From positions 1 to 64,000 of the forward strand of contig CAJQOP010000065.1 of the NCBI GenBank assembly GCA_905479945.1: a stretch of 64,000 nucleotides of DNA, given 5' to 3'. Numbering within the stretch: the first letter of the stretch is position 1; each line of letters opens with the position of its first letter. A program made the position numbers and the translations under genes. Shown in pieces: positions 17,426 to 28,700 of this stretch. Origin of the DNA: an uncultured Glaciecola sp. (GTDB lineage Bacteria > Pseudomonadota > Gammaproteobacteria > Enterobacterales > Alteromonadaceae). The notes under the pieces were generated by a model, which was given only the letters and a program-made list of their open reading frames with translations, did not search any database and was not told where the DNA came from.

Positions 17426-18723
17426 TGCCCAACTTCATGCGCGGACAACTGTCGAATGCGATCCAGTGCCATGGCTAATTGCGCTTCGGTATTTACATCA
17501 ATTGAACCCGCAGCGTCGTTATCAGCATTGCTATCAAATGGGCTGGTCATTCCAAGCGCAATTAAAAAATCTTGTCTAACGCGAAGGGACCCTAAAGTAA
17601 CATGTCCCTTAATAATCTCCCCTGTACGAGGGTCAATAACTGAAGCACCATAAGACCAACCACGAGTTGCCCTATGAACCCATTGAATAACGTTATATCG
17701 GACATCCATTGGGTCTGCATCTACTGGTAAGACTTTAACTTGGAAGGCGTTTTTATATCCAGCGGCAGAAAATGCTTGATCCCACCAAAGTGCTCCCTCT
17801 CGAAGGGCCGTCATGACTGGTTCAGGAATACCTGGATCTAAGTAATAAATAATGGGCTCGACAGCCTCACTAACTTCAGCATCTGGATTTTTCTTAGCTA
17901 AACGATGACGCGGTATGAATTTTTGTTCCATGTCCATATCAATAGGCGCCGAGTAATCCAAGTAACTGTGTTTCCAAAAACCAGAGTAAGGATGAAACAC
18001 GCGCGTTTTATAATCGTCATCTGGCAAGGCAACAAATGAGTGGTGCAAATGCACCGAGACGCTTTTAGCGTCGGGTGTCACTTGCCGAATGTATCGCCCC
18101 TGCGAATTACCAGCAAAAGTCACTAATGCCTCAAGCTCTGTATTACGCTCAAATGTTTTTGTTCTTGCTAAATATACACCAGAACGGTTTTTATCTAACG
18201 AATATGCCCCTTGCCCCGTTTGACTTAAGGTATCAATGATACCGTGTATGTCTGAAAGCAAAAACGGTGTGTAATCAATGTAAACTTTGCCCCCTTTCTC
18301 ATGCGATATTTCGAATCCTGCAATGACGGAGTCGGCAAACGCTTCATCAATGCTTTTTATTTCTGCAGCGTTGGCTGAACTAGCTCGATAGTCGGTATTA
18401 AGTTGTTTTAACAATACCTTGTTACCAAAACGTTGAAATTTCACTAAACGGGTTTCGCCTAACTGGCCTCTATCTAGGCCGATATCATTAGAGCCTATCC
18501 CCTGAGGTAAGCTGCTTTGAAATAGCATTTGCTGATTAAACTGCTCAATATCTAATGCCAAATACACTTTATCTTCAGATTTTGAATATAGGATATCGAC
18601 ATATCCAGCAAACAATTGCTTAGACTCTAAAAAGTCCTTCTCGTCTTGTGCTTGAATTGCTGTCGAAACTAACAGTAAGCTTATGAAGAAAAAAGAACTA
18701 ACAAGTTTTACTACCGCTATCAT
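17416..18723 (-). pseudogene. Zinc metalloprotease (DUF5117-type), truncated by island insertion
   Basis: The frame from the ATG at 18723 (GGGAG six bases upstream) encodes 435 residues: a signal peptide (MIAVVKLVSSFFFISLLL..AQA), a DUF5117-like domain, and the start of the M10-like catalytic domain (EPIIYYLDPGIP, ALWWDQAFSAAGY, GWSYGASVIDPRTGEIIKGHV). Homologues continue with HEVGHTLG-x2-HN; here the frame reads SAHEVG and then QNK-stop. The zinc site and everything after it are gone, so the product cannot be an active protease. The break coincides with the island edge. An upstream ATG at 18738 is possible but has a poorer ribosome site. Confidence 0.85.
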
Positions 18724-18851
18724 TAAAGACTCCCGCATTTCACATGCTTTTTATATTTTTCTATTATTTACTTGTATGAAGCTGTTCGCTCTAAAGCGCG
18801 TTTATAATAAATTTTTCATAACGCTTCTAGTGACACAATTCCTGTAAAGAT

Positions 18852-18905
18852 ACTTTTTTAAAACAGCTTTTTTAAAACAACTCTTCTAAAATGACCTTTT
18901 TAACG
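18852..18905. repeat. Imperfect 14-15-bp tandem repeats
   Basis: About four diverged units of the form CTTTTTTAAAACAAC in the 341-bp divergent gap between the metalloprotease and the gene at 19065. The A/T-tract phasing could bend the promoter DNA. I see no gene in the rest of the gap. Confidence 0.45.
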
Positions 18906-19064
18906 TCACGGTTTCAATGTTCATCTATTGATTGATCTACATCATCAGCCGCTTCACATAAACTCACTATACTAAATTGTAAATTCATGGTGCTATCAAA
19001 TTGTTCATCAAATTTTAGATTGCGAACACATTATTAAAGGCACCCGCTTAAAAAGAGAGAAACT

Positions 19065-19490
19065 ATGCCCCACTTAGAGGCTAATGACAATATTGAAGAA
19101 CCGTCGAATAGCCTAATATTCTCTTTAGTAGCTGATGAGGATACTAAAATCATACTTTCGAACCTTCCTGTGTTTGGTGCAAATCTCACATTTCGAGAAG
19201 ATATTGGTGAATTTGAAAACCGCAATGTATACCCTAATGAAGTTATCGGCTGGCTCGACTATTCACAACTAACAAAACTCGCTTGCTTAAATCAGCAACA
19301 ATACTTCAAGGCTCAATACTTTGAAGCTCAGCATTTTATCAAAGTTGAAAAAAATCAGCTGTTTTTTTCTCAAACCGTTCATGTTCACTCTGTAAACAAA
19401 AATCTTGAAGAGTCAAAAACCATTCTAACTTTTTCTATCGTGTCCAAGCCAAACAGAAAAGTCGTAAGTATCAATCAAGCTGATTATTAA
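19065..19490 (+). CDS. Hypothetical cytoplasmic protein
   Basis: 141 residues, not recognised. It has an acidic N-terminus (LEANDNIEEPSN), no signal or membrane segment, and an internal near-repeat YFKAQYFEAQHFIKV at about 86-100. The DNA beneath shows a matching short duplication (CAATACTTCAAGGCT / CAATACTTTGAAGCT). GAGAG lies before the ATG at a normal distance. It converges on recD with 31 bases between the two stops, divergent from the broken metalloprotease. Confidence 0.6.
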   Translation: MPHLEANDNIEEPSNSLIFSLVADEDTKIILSNLPVFGANLTFREDIGEFENRNVYPNEVIGWLDYSQLTKLACLNQQQYFKAQYFEAQHFIKVEKNQLFFSQTVHVHSVNKNLEESKTILTFSIVSKPNRKVVSINQADY

Positions 19491-19521
19491 GGGCAAAAGT
19501 ACTAAATTCATGGGTACTACA

Positions 19522-21699
19522 CTAAAGATGACTAAGCTTACGCTTTAATCCACTATGACGAGCAGACGTTTGTTCAACACTCTTTACTAACATCGGTAAA
19601 CTCGCTATTAAACCTATACTTTGCTTAGCTCTCGTAATCCCTGTATATAACAACTCCATGCTTAAATATTGACTTTCATAATTCGAAGTGCCATTTGCTA
19701 TCGCATTAGGCAATACAATATCGACAATAGAAAACTCTGAGCCTTGGGTTTTGTGTATAGTCATCGCATATACTAATTCATAATTTGGCAGCGCAGTTAA
19801 GCTATACTGATTCACTTGCGAGTCTGAAACTGGACTGTTAAAGCAGGCAATCAGTTGGCCTTTTCCATTTGTCCAAATAACGCCAACATCGCCATTAAAT
19901 AGGTTCAGTTTATAGTCGTTTTGAACAACCATTATTGGCATTCCCTTGTACGCACTTCCAAGTTCAATATGGGCAAATTTTTTCTTAAGCTGATGCTCAA
20001 GCTCCATATTCAAAACTTCCGTTCCAACTGGGCCTTTTCTTGTAGGTGATAACAATCGATAGTGCTTCAAATGAGCGAGCGCTTCTAATGCTGTTGAGCT
20101 ATCGAAAACCGCATGATAATGGGATGACATTCTCTCTATAATCGGCTTTTTTAGACCTTGTCGATCAGTATAGGCATCTGGACACCAGCTTATATCCGCT
20201 TGATTCTGCTGTTTGGCCTTATCAGAATCAATAGTATAGTTTGATAAAAAGCTTGCCAATGCCTTACTCCGGCCTGACAGCACGATATTAGCTAAGGTTT
20301 TAATCCCCCCTTTTGAGCGCATGCTTCTTTGCAGAAATGTCACGTTATCGTATTGCCTACTTGCAATAGTCGTTGAAACTGATGCTGAGTTATCTATCGA
20401 AACCGGTAAATATGGAATAAGCTTTTGCAAAAAATCTAGGCGAGCATTTGAATATACGTTTAACAACTCAGGGGCAAGCCAATCTTGCTGATTTACTAAG
20501 TCTTTTAGCAAACCACCGCTTTCTACAGAAGGCAATTGGTTAGCATCTCCAATTAATATTAGTTTTGCGTGAGCTGGAAGCGCTCTAAGTAGCTTAGCCA
20601 TCATTGCCACGTCAATCATTGATACTTCATCAACGACTAAAAAATCACAATCTAATTGTTTTTTTTCATCATACCTTGGCTCAATACCAAACATGCCTAA
20701 ACCAAGTAATCTGTGCAGTGTTTTTGCTTCAATCATGGGTGTAAGCTGCTCAACTAACTCAGCTAACCCTGGCTTGTTTATAAGCTGCCTAAATTCTCCA
20801 AGTATAGATTCATTTAGCCTTTGCGCTGCTTTTCCCGTTGGTGCCGCTAACAGCAATTTGGGTCGATTGGAAACGCCAATGCTTGACTCCGTCAATGTTA
20901 ATGAATATTTTTTTGTATCCATTTTATTGATGAACAACCATGACAGCAAAAGCCGAGCAACCGTATATGTTTTTCCTGTTCCTGCTCCACCACTGATAAT
21001 AGAAGTTTGAGCTAACAAACTATTAGCAACGGAAACCTGCTGCCAATCTACGTTCTCTTCGTCGTTCTCTTCGTCGTCCTCTTCGCCGTTCTCTATTGCA
21101 TGCTTATCTGCGTGTTTTGTAGACGGTTTAGTAAACAAAAGCGGCCAAAGTTTTTCGGTACATACTTTAATGGCTGAAAATGAGCTTTCACTGGGTAACG
21201 TGTTTTGTGATTGATGGGCACTAAAATAATCAGCAATCTCTTTTTCATATTGCCAATAGCGAGCCGTATACAAATACGGTGTTTCAAATACCAAATCGCC
21301 TCTGCTCTGGTCAACATCCAAGAATATTTCCAAAATAGGCTGCAGTTTTTCGATATTAAAAAAATCAAACCCTTGCTTTGCAATATCCTTCGAAGTGTCG
21401 AGCTCTCGCCATAGACGTTGCCCTGCTATCGCCTCGATATCTAAACAACCGTGACCTTGCCGTTGAACGTAAGACAGCGCAATTAATAAATGGAAAGCTT
21501 GTTGCAAGGCGTCAGTCTGTTCAAAAAACACATTCTGACTATGATTTTTGTAGCGCATTGACATTACACTGCAAGCAAAGAAATAGTCGATAGGATAAAT
21601 ATCACTCAATTGCGATAAGCAATCGCTACTTGAGGCATAGCCAACTCGTTTGGCAATATTACTAGGCAGGGAAAACAAAACGTTTTTTTGATTATTCAT
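19522..21699 (-). CDS. recD: Exodeoxyribonuclease V alpha subunit RecD
   Basis: 725 residues. RecD is the 5'-3' SF1 helicase of the RecBCD complex, which resects double-strand breaks for RecA loading and degrades linear foreign DNA. Walker A GGAGTGKTYT lies near residue 236, then AAPTGKAAQRL, DFLVVDEVSM, LIGDANQLPS, and at the C-terminus AMTIHKTQGSEF and LYTGITRAKQSIG. The start overlaps recB by 8 bases. Just before Walker A is an acidic run (NGEEDDEENDEEN) coded by a 12-bp tandem repeat at 21051-21095 that is not part of the usual RecD core and probably forms a surface loop. Confidence 0.95.
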   Translation of the reverse strand: MNNQKNVLFSLPSNIAKRVGYASSSDCLSQLSDIYPIDYFFACSVMSMRYKNHSQNVFFEQTDALQQAFHLLIALSYVQRQGHGCLDIEAIAGQRLWRELDTSKDIAKQGFDFFNIEKLQPILEIFLDVDQSRGDLVFETPYLYTARYWQYEKEIADYFSAHQSQNTLPSESSFSAIKVCTEKLWPLLFTKPSTKHADKHAIENGEEDDEENDEENVDWQQVSVANSLLAQTSIISGGAGTGKTYTVARLLLSWLFINKMDTKKYSLTLTESSIGVSNRPKLLLAAPTGKAAQRLNESILGEFRQLINKPGLAELVEQLTPMIEAKTLHRLLGLGMFGIEPRYDEKKQLDCDFLVVDEVSMIDVAMMAKLLRALPAHAKLILIGDANQLPSVESGGLLKDLVNQQDWLAPELLNVYSNARLDFLQKLIPYLPVSIDNSASVSTTIASRQYDNVTFLQRSMRSKGGIKTLANIVLSGRSKALASFLSNYTIDSDKAKQQNQADISWCPDAYTDRQGLKKPIIERMSSHYHAVFDSSTALEALAHLKHYRLLSPTRKGPVGTEVLNMELEHQLKKKFAHIELGSAYKGMPIMVVQNDYKLNLFNGDVGVIWTNGKGQLIACFNSPVSDSQVNQYSLTALPNYELVYAMTIHKTQGSEFSIVDIVLPNAIANGTSNYESQYLSMELLYTGITRAKQSIGLIASLPMLVKSVEQTSARHSGLKRKLSHL
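21051..21095. repeat. 12-bp tandem repeat in recD
   Basis: Units of GTTCTCTTCGTC with small changes, adding Glu/Asp/Asn codons in frame just before the ATPase core of RecD. Confidence 0.8.
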
Positions 21700-24600
21700 C
21701 TAGCGCTCCATGCAATTGCACATCCTTGGGTTTTGCGTTAAAAAGCTCATTTAAGCTGTAAATAAATTTCGGTTCAACTTTATCGAAGAAGACACCCGCC
21801 GACTCCTTGTTAAATTGGTAATCAGGAGACATACCGCGTAAATAGAGATAAAAAACACCACCAAAGTGTTTCTCAAAAGCATAGTCCGATAAATGCTGCT
21901 GAAGATATTTATGCAGCGCTAAGGAGTAAAGTAAATATTGTAAATCATATAAGTGATGTTGATTATTTTCATGTAAATTTGCGGCTTTGTAATCCTCTGG
22001 CGCGTTCCCCAAATGTGTAGACTTGTAATCAGCAACATAAAATTTACCATTTTCTTCAAATATCAAGTCAATAAAGCCATGCATCATCCCCGTTAATTCA
22101 GGAATATTAGGCATAGAAATAGGTAAAGCATCAAACCCTTTCTTCTCTTCAATATGGTGTCGATATTGAGTCAGTAATTTAGCTAATTCTGTTACTTTTA
22201 AATTTGGCATCGGGAAATAGAACTCAGCTTCACGTAAGGTATTTTCTACTACCAAATCTGCCATACAAAAATTCGGCAGTAAGGGCGTATGCAGGCAAGA
22301 AGACAACCAATCAAATAGTGCAGAAACGTCTTCTTGCTCGATATCATCATAACTAGCAAGTGCGGCTGATGACGCCGTTTGCCAGTCGGGCGAGTTGAAA
22401 TCTACCTGTTCGAGTATGTCATGAAGTAAATTACCAGTATCAGCGCCTTTCTTTAAACTGAAGCGCAAGGAATTTGGGGCTTCAGCCTGACCATCTTCAG
22501 GCAACAGCGTTTGTTGTTTTGATAATGGGTCCTGCGGGCTTAGTGAAAGAGTCTGCGGGGTTAACAGAGTAAGGTGCTCACCGGCAGTTTCAATTGCATG
22601 CAGAGATATTTGATTAGGTATAGCAACATCATAATATTGCTTATCATTATTTTTTTGAAACCTAGATAAATTTGAAAAAGAGCTTATAAGCCAAGCTGAA
22701 CGCTTAGAAATATCTAGCGATAAAAAATCAGGAGTCTCCGGTTTTATTTTCTCAGCAGCGATGTTAAGTATTACAGGTGCTTGGTCAACATTAACAATGC
22801 TGCTATTAGGATCAAACGGATTTATTTCTGCCTGACTAGGGCTGGCAATGCCCTTATCCGTTACTTTACTAATGATATGCTGCGTCATCCAATTTACAAG
22901 TTCACATTGCACATTGTCTTGTGTAAATTCGTTACTATCTATGGGCTTGAGAAAAACATGCTCGGGTGTGTCAAGTATAGAGTGCAGAGACGACTTAGCA
23001 TTAACTACATCATCTATCATGCCTAAATAGCAGCGGTATTCGGCTCTCGTAATAGCAACATACAGCAGTCTAATTTCCTCTGCATGAGCTTGTTTTACAT
23101 ATTCATCAATGCTCGATTTTGTTTTCCCTAGCTGATACCTCGGTTCTCCAGCAGCCATATCTTGATATTTATAATGCTGAATCGAGGTGTTGCCCCGCTT
23201 GCTTGGGTTTTTATAACTGTCAGCAAAGGGCACAAAAACAATTGGATATTCCAGGCCTTTGGAACCATGCTGCGTGATTATTTTGATCAGATTTGCGTCG
23301 CTTTCCAAACGAAGCTGACTTTCTTCATCAGATGTATGCTCGAATACTTGTTGACTGAACCAAGCAAGCTGCTGTTCTGGCAACTTATTCAATATCGCAT
23401 TTTTAGCCAAACCTTCGGCTAAATGCATCATGTTGGTTAGACTTCTTTCTGGGGAGCTCGATGGTTGGTAGTTTTCTTTTATTAAGCGCAATAACAAACT
23501 AAAAACCCCCTCTTTTAACCACAAGGCTTTATACTCGATGCAAGCGAGCATTATTTGCTCCCACAATGGGTGCATCAGGTCATTTTGTAATTCAGTAAGC
23601 AACTGTTGATGAGTTTGCGCTGAGGACTCTTTACCCGCTGAGGGCTCTTTACCCGCTGAGGGCTCTTTACCAATTATTCGATTTAAAAGGCTGCTGCTGA
23701 TACCTGCCATTAAGGCAGAGCTATTGTGATGATGAAGCACCGCGTCCATAACACGATATAACTCAACTGCTTCTGAAGATTCAAATAGAGGTGTTTTATC
23801 GCTTAAGTAAACCGCGCTTAATCCCGCAAAAGCTAAACTTTCTTTTACGCGTTTAGCTTCATGTTTACCTCGCACTAGAATGGCGATGTCGGCTGGTACA
23901 AGGTGCTCCTCACCTATTTTTGCATCAGCAAGTAAACGTGCAATCTCTTGTGCCGTCCAGTCCAAAACTTGAGTTTCTAAGTCAATCTTCTTTCTTCTGT
24001 CCAGAGTCTCACTTTGCTGCATTTTTCGATTAGCTATGCCGTCAGAAGCTACCATGTATGTTAGTGCAGCTCGCGACTGCTCAGGATCATGTAAGGGGCG
24101 TTTTGCAGCCTTAGACATAGGTGTTGAATTGATAATTTCATAACCGATATCAAATCCAAATACCGGTCGCCCTTGCTGCTCACCCAGTGATTGCCCCCAA
24201 AAAAGGCGATTGTACGCAGTGACCATTGCTGCTGAAGAACGCCAGTTGGTATCCATTAGCCAAATATGGTCTGCGTGCCTTTTTGCTTCTAGGTAAACAA
24301 AAATATCTCCGCCTCTAAAAGCATAAATAGCTTGTTTAGGGTCACCAATCATAAGCAGTAAGGCACTTTCATCAGCTTTAGGGTAAAGATGATTGAGTAT
24401 TTGATATTGGTGATCGTCAGTATCTTGAAACTCATCTACCAGTGCCACTGGAAACTGCTTTCTGATGGCACTTACCAAGTTTTCATTTTCAGATTGCAGG
24501 GCCAAAGAGAATGAACGAATTAGATCGTCGAAGCCAACCACGTGCGCATTTTCCTTTGCAACTTCAATACTCTGCCGAATTTGATAAATCCCTTTTTCAA

Positions 24601-25711
24601 CGACATCCATAACCGCATTTAACTCCAAACTAGCCTGCAGTTCAGCTGTTTTAACTTTATGAAAATTTGTCGCCAACGTTCTGAAATCTTTGATTGGTTG
24701 CAGTAATTCAGCTACCTCTTTGGCAGACTTATATCGAGTACCGTTAATAAAGTCACCCAAGGCTTTAGGTGCTTGAACTAAACTCTCAGCCAATTGCCGC
24801 TGAGATTCGTCAAATACAGCTGGAATTGCATTACAACTAAGAGAAGTAACCATAACTGTATCGTTAGTTAATTCAGCTTGAGTTGTTGCAGCATCAGTCA
24901 ATAACGCCTGAGCCGACAAATAATCTAAAATTGCCGCAAACCAGGATATACTGGTTTGCCACTCATCCGTTCGTTTTGCTTCTTCTTTATGCCCCGATAC
25001 AACAGCATCAAAAATAACTCTTTGATTATTTTGAAGCAGCGTTAATAACCCTTCAATATTTGTACGATTTTGATTCAGAAAATGAAAATATTCAGCAGTG
25101 TTTTCGTTTTCAAACTGAGCATTTTGCACTCGACTTAGTGCTTGTTCAGAAGCAATAGCGTTTCTAAACTCATTGAAAAATCGCTCTGGATCATGCCAGC
25201 TTCTGGATGCTAACAATGCAAACGCGTTCTCATCATGCGCTAGCACCCGCAACCAGTCTTGAACAGCCTGCATACTAATTTCAGTAGTATCTGTGCTTAA
25301 CTCGGGTTCTAAATCAGCATTTAGCGTTACCGCAAATTGTTTTAGTACTCTTTGACAAAAACCATGAAAGGTAAATATTGATGCTTCATCTAAAGATAAT
25401 AGTGCAGCTGTTAACAGAGCGTACCCTTCTTCTAAACCTACTCTACCACGCAATACTTGGGTGAATTCTGACGCTTTATCATCATGCCATTCGTCATGAA
25501 TTTCTTGTAAGAAAGCAGCAACCCTTCCTTTTATTTCTTCGGTTGCCGCTTTTGTAAATGTCATGACCAATATTTCTTGCACTGCTAATTTTCTTTCTAA
25601 AATTAACCTGGCGTACAAACGCGTAATATTAAATGTTTTACCGGTACCCGCGCTGGCTTCTATTAAGTGCCGATGGCGCAGTTCAAGATTTAGAGGATCG
25701 AGTTGCTGCAT
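21692..25711 (-). CDS. recB: Exodeoxyribonuclease V beta subunit RecB
   Basis: 1339 residues, longer than the roughly 1180 of E. coli RecB. It is the 3'-5' helicase and nuclease subunit. The N-terminus holds Walker A EASAGTGKTFNITRLYARL (about residues 18-27), then MTFTKAATEEIKGR, LVDEFQDTDDHQYQIL, MIGDPKQAIYAFRGGDI, THGSKGLEYPIVF and LYVAITRAEYRC. The C-terminal nuclease domain has GFIDLIFEENGKFYVADYKST with the metal-binding Asp and DYK residues. The ATG follows the recC stop directly. An 18-bp tandem repeat at about 23622-23671 codes for GKEPSA units in a linker, part of the extra length. Confidence 0.96.
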   Translation of the reverse strand: MQQLDPLNLELRHRHLIEASAGTGKTFNITRLYARLILERKLAVQEILVMTFTKAATEEIKGRVAAFLQEIHDEWHDDKASEFTQVLRGRVGLEEGYALLTAALLSLDEASIFTFHGFCQRVLKQFAVTLNADLEPELSTDTTEISMQAVQDWLRVLAHDENAFALLASRSWHDPERFFNEFRNAIASEQALSRVQNAQFENENTAEYFHFLNQNRTNIEGLLTLLQNNQRVIFDAVVSGHKEEAKRTDEWQTSISWFAAILDYLSAQALLTDAATTQAELTNDTVMVTSLSCNAIPAVFDESQRQLAESLVQAPKALGDFINGTRYKSAKEVAELLQPIKDFRTLATNFHKVKTAELQASLELNAVMDVVEKGIYQIRQSIEVAKENAHVVGFDDLIRSFSLALQSENENLVSAIRKQFPVALVDEFQDTDDHQYQILNHLYPKADESALLLMIGDPKQAIYAFRGGDIFVYLEAKRHADHIWLMDTNWRSSAAMVTAYNRLFWGQSLGEQQGRPVFGFDIGYEIINSTPMSKAAKRPLHDPEQSRAALTYMVASDGIANRKMQQSETLDRRKKIDLETQVLDWTAQEIARLLADAKIGEEHLVPADIAILVRGKHEAKRVKESLAFAGLSAVYLSDKTPLFESSEAVELYRVMDAVLHHHNSSALMAGISSSLLNRIIGKEPSAGKEPSAGKESSAQTHQQLLTELQNDLMHPLWEQIMLACIEYKALWLKEGVFSLLLRLIKENYQPSSSPERSLTNMMHLAEGLAKNAILNKLPEQQLAWFSQQVFEHTSDEESQLRLESDANLIKIITQHGSKGLEYPIVFVPFADSYKNPSKRGNTSIQHYKYQDMAAGEPRYQLGKTKSSIDEYVKQAHAEEIRLLYVAITRAEYRCYLGMIDDVVNAKSSLHSILDTPEHVFLKPIDSNEFTQDNVQCELVNWMTQHIISKVTDKGIASPSQAEINPFDPNSSIVNVDQAPVILNIAAEKIKPETPDFLSLDISKRSAWLISSFSNLSRFQKNNDKQYYDVAIPNQISLHAIETAGEHLTLLTPQTLSLSPQDPLSKQQTLLPEDGQAEAPNSLRFSLKKGADTGNLLHDILEQVDFNSPDWQTASSAALASYDDIEQEDVSALFDWLSSCLHTPLLPNFCMADLVVENTLREAEFYFPMPNLKVTELAKLLTQYRHHIEEKKGFDALPISMPNIPELTGMMHGFIDLIFEENGKFYVADYKSTHLGNAPEDYKAANLHENNQHHLYDLQYLLYSLALHKYLQQHLSDYAFEKHFGGVFYLYLRGMSPDYQFNKESAGVFFDKVEPKFIYSLNELFNAKPKDVQLHGALDE
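23622..23671. repeat. 18-bp tandem repeat in recB
   Basis: Nearly three copies of GAGGRCTCTTTACCCGCT (plus strand), giving G-K-E-P/S-S-A units in the protein. The reading frame is kept. Confidence 0.85.
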
Positions 25712-28700
25712 TTATTTTCCGCCCTTACTTGTTTTTTTTACTGACTTCATGCTCGCTTTCAATGGTTGATAAATAGTCAATAAGTCCTCAATAATTGGGC
25801 ATGTCATTTCTGCTATATAAGGGTAGTAGTGTACGAAGTACTTGTCTTGAACAAACGTAAGAGGTGAAAAAGAACTATTGAAAACAGAACCCCACCGTGA
25901 CGCTATTTCGGGGTGTTGGTAATACGTGTTTTTATCAGCCGTCAATGGCTCAAAATCCTTATCCGACTTAATCCCACGCATTAACGCGTCGGCTAAATCT
26001 GGGGCAATGAGCAGTGGTTGTTGTAAACCACGGTAATATATATCTAACATTGCGCTTATCTGCAGTAACGCACTTTGCTGCTCGACGGCTTCAAAATGGT
26101 CAAGCTTCACACTTACTTTGCCGCTTAATTTATTGAGATTCAAACTGGCAAAAACACTAGTTATAGGGGCTGGTTCCGCTTTAGTTTCAGAATCCACTTC
26201 ACTTGCATTTCTGATGTCGCCTGCTGCGCAAATAATTAAATGCTTTATCCATACACCGATAACATGCCGAAAGCTGTTCCCATTAGGATGATATTCCACC
26301 ACGCCACCAAGCTTGCCAACATTGAATTGGTAATCAAACGTCGCGTTTTGCTCACGCAAATGGCCTTTTACACTTTTAGCTGAAATATATGGCGACAAGG
26401 CTTCTATAAGCTGGGCGCTATTATCCGCTGCCCCCTCAACTATCAGCTCAGAGCGCATATTATCGGGTAAGTCTCCAGACAATAAGCACTCTTTTTGCAG
26501 CTTATTTAACGCAATGGCTGTTTCATCAGCAGACAAACCTAGTTGCTCACATTCAACCAAACAATCGGTAAAGGACGTAACCAATGAATACGTATTCAAA
26601 CCCGATTCTACAAAAGGCTCGGTATCAGATAGCGTTGGATGAATGTCCTCCAATCTTAGCCCTTGCGAATGTTTTGCATAAAATTCAATGGGTTTTTTGA
26701 AGAAGCCAATAAATTCATGCAACTTGATTTGTGTTTCTGCCTCTGGTTTTTCTGTAATTTGAGTAGACTCAGGTATAACAATAGCTTCAGATTGGAGCGT
26801 CGACATTAATCTGTGCCATCCATAATCGAAATTTTGTTGCACTTGCGTACCACTAATTTTTTCAAATCCGTCTTTAACAGCCTCAGGCAAACTAAAAGCG
26901 TGCAAACTAAAAGCGTGCAAACTAAAAGGATGCAATGACTGCTGAGCAACGCCAGCAAACTGATATTGTTTTTTTAGGTGCGCAAGCAGTTCAGCTAGCA
27001 CCAAGCTAGGTTCTCTGTCCTTATTATCTTTGATCCCCTTACCCTGATAACTCAGATACAAGTTTTGACGAGCCGATAGAATGGCTTCCAAGAATAGGTA
27101 CCTGTCATCACCTCGACGAGATCTGTCTCCAAGTTCTCGGCCTAAATGCTTGACTAGATCCATATCGACAGCATTTGACTGCCTCGGAAACTCGCCATCA
27201 TTGAGGCCTAACACAGCAATAATTTTGAATGGAATACTGCGCATGGGCATCATCGAGCAAAAAGTAACTTGTCCTGTCATAAACTGATTTTGGCTGTCTG
27301 GTGATGCAAAAGCATGCTGCAGCGCTTGCCTAATAGTTTGATAACTCCATTTTGATTGATCAAGGCTGAATTCAGCAAAGTTTGAATTAACAGTGTTTGA
27401 ATTAACAGTGTTTGAAGCACTATTTGTATCAGTGTTTTGCTTTTCATTCACAGCAAATGACATTTGATAATGTTCGAAAAACTGGCCCAAGGTTTTTGTA
27501 ATAATATGTGATGAATATTCTTCGTCGGAGTCGGGCTCAAATAAACTATCACGCATGCTTAATAAGTATGACTTCCACTCCACCATGCTTCGTTCTTGTT
27601 GCAATGAATCACCATAATTTGCAAGATTTTCAAGCAACTGCATCAACTTACCAAAGGTTACCGCAAGTTGGCCTTCAACTTCGTTTAGGGCGAGCATTTC
27701 ATCGTTAATTAAAAGGTTGTTGTCTGCATGACAAAACCCTTCCATAAGTCGCTGAATGCCCCACTTCCACGTAAACATTTCTGTGCCATTATCAGTACCT
27801 AACACCTTAGATTTATGCGCGGCGTCAAGCCCCCAATAAATATTCGCTTTTTGGATCCAATGTGCAAACAAATCAAGCTCAGATGATTGAATATCAAACT
27901 TACTCATTACCGCAGGAATATGCAGGAGACCTAAAAATTCATTAACATTAAAGCGACTGTCTGGAAGCGACAATAATTGCATAAATGCAGCAACTAATGG
28001 CTCAGCTTCTAAAGGACTTCGGTCTGCAATAGTGCAAGGTATTCGTTGTTTATTCTGACTATTTAATTCAGTAATACTTTTACCAAACACGGCTTCTATG
28101 TAAGGTGAATAATTTTCAATTGCCGGACACATAACCAAGACATCTTTTGGACTTAGCTCTGGATCCTGGCTAAATTGCTGCAACAAATAATCATGTAGTA
28201 TTTGAACTTCGCGCAGTGAACTATGGCAAGAGCGAACAAGCAATGAAGTATCATGCGCAATGTCTGCCTGATTTGCTTGTTGTGATTCATCATTTAATGG
28301 CTCTTTCGTTTGACCGTCTGCTTGATTTTGTTTTTGCAGCTTATTATCACCCTCCAATATATCCGTTTGTAATTGATGCAGTAAACTCAAACTCACTGTT
28401 TGATTTTGATACTCTGCTTCAAAGGCACTAATTTCGTAATGCGATTCTTGAGATAGTAAATTGAATAAGTCTTTACCCTGTTGACCAAAGTTTCGAAGTA
28501 AGGGGTTAATTGATTGCTGTTCAACCCAAGCATCAATCTTGCCCTGTTTTAGTTGCTTGGCTAAAACGCTATCAGACACAGCGTCGCCCCAATAATCTAT
28601 ACAAGGGTTTAGATGAAAGAAATGGATTTGTGAGTATTTTGCTATTTGATTAAAAAACGCTAAGGTTTGTGGAGCCATAGTGTTAATTGCAAAAAAGTAC

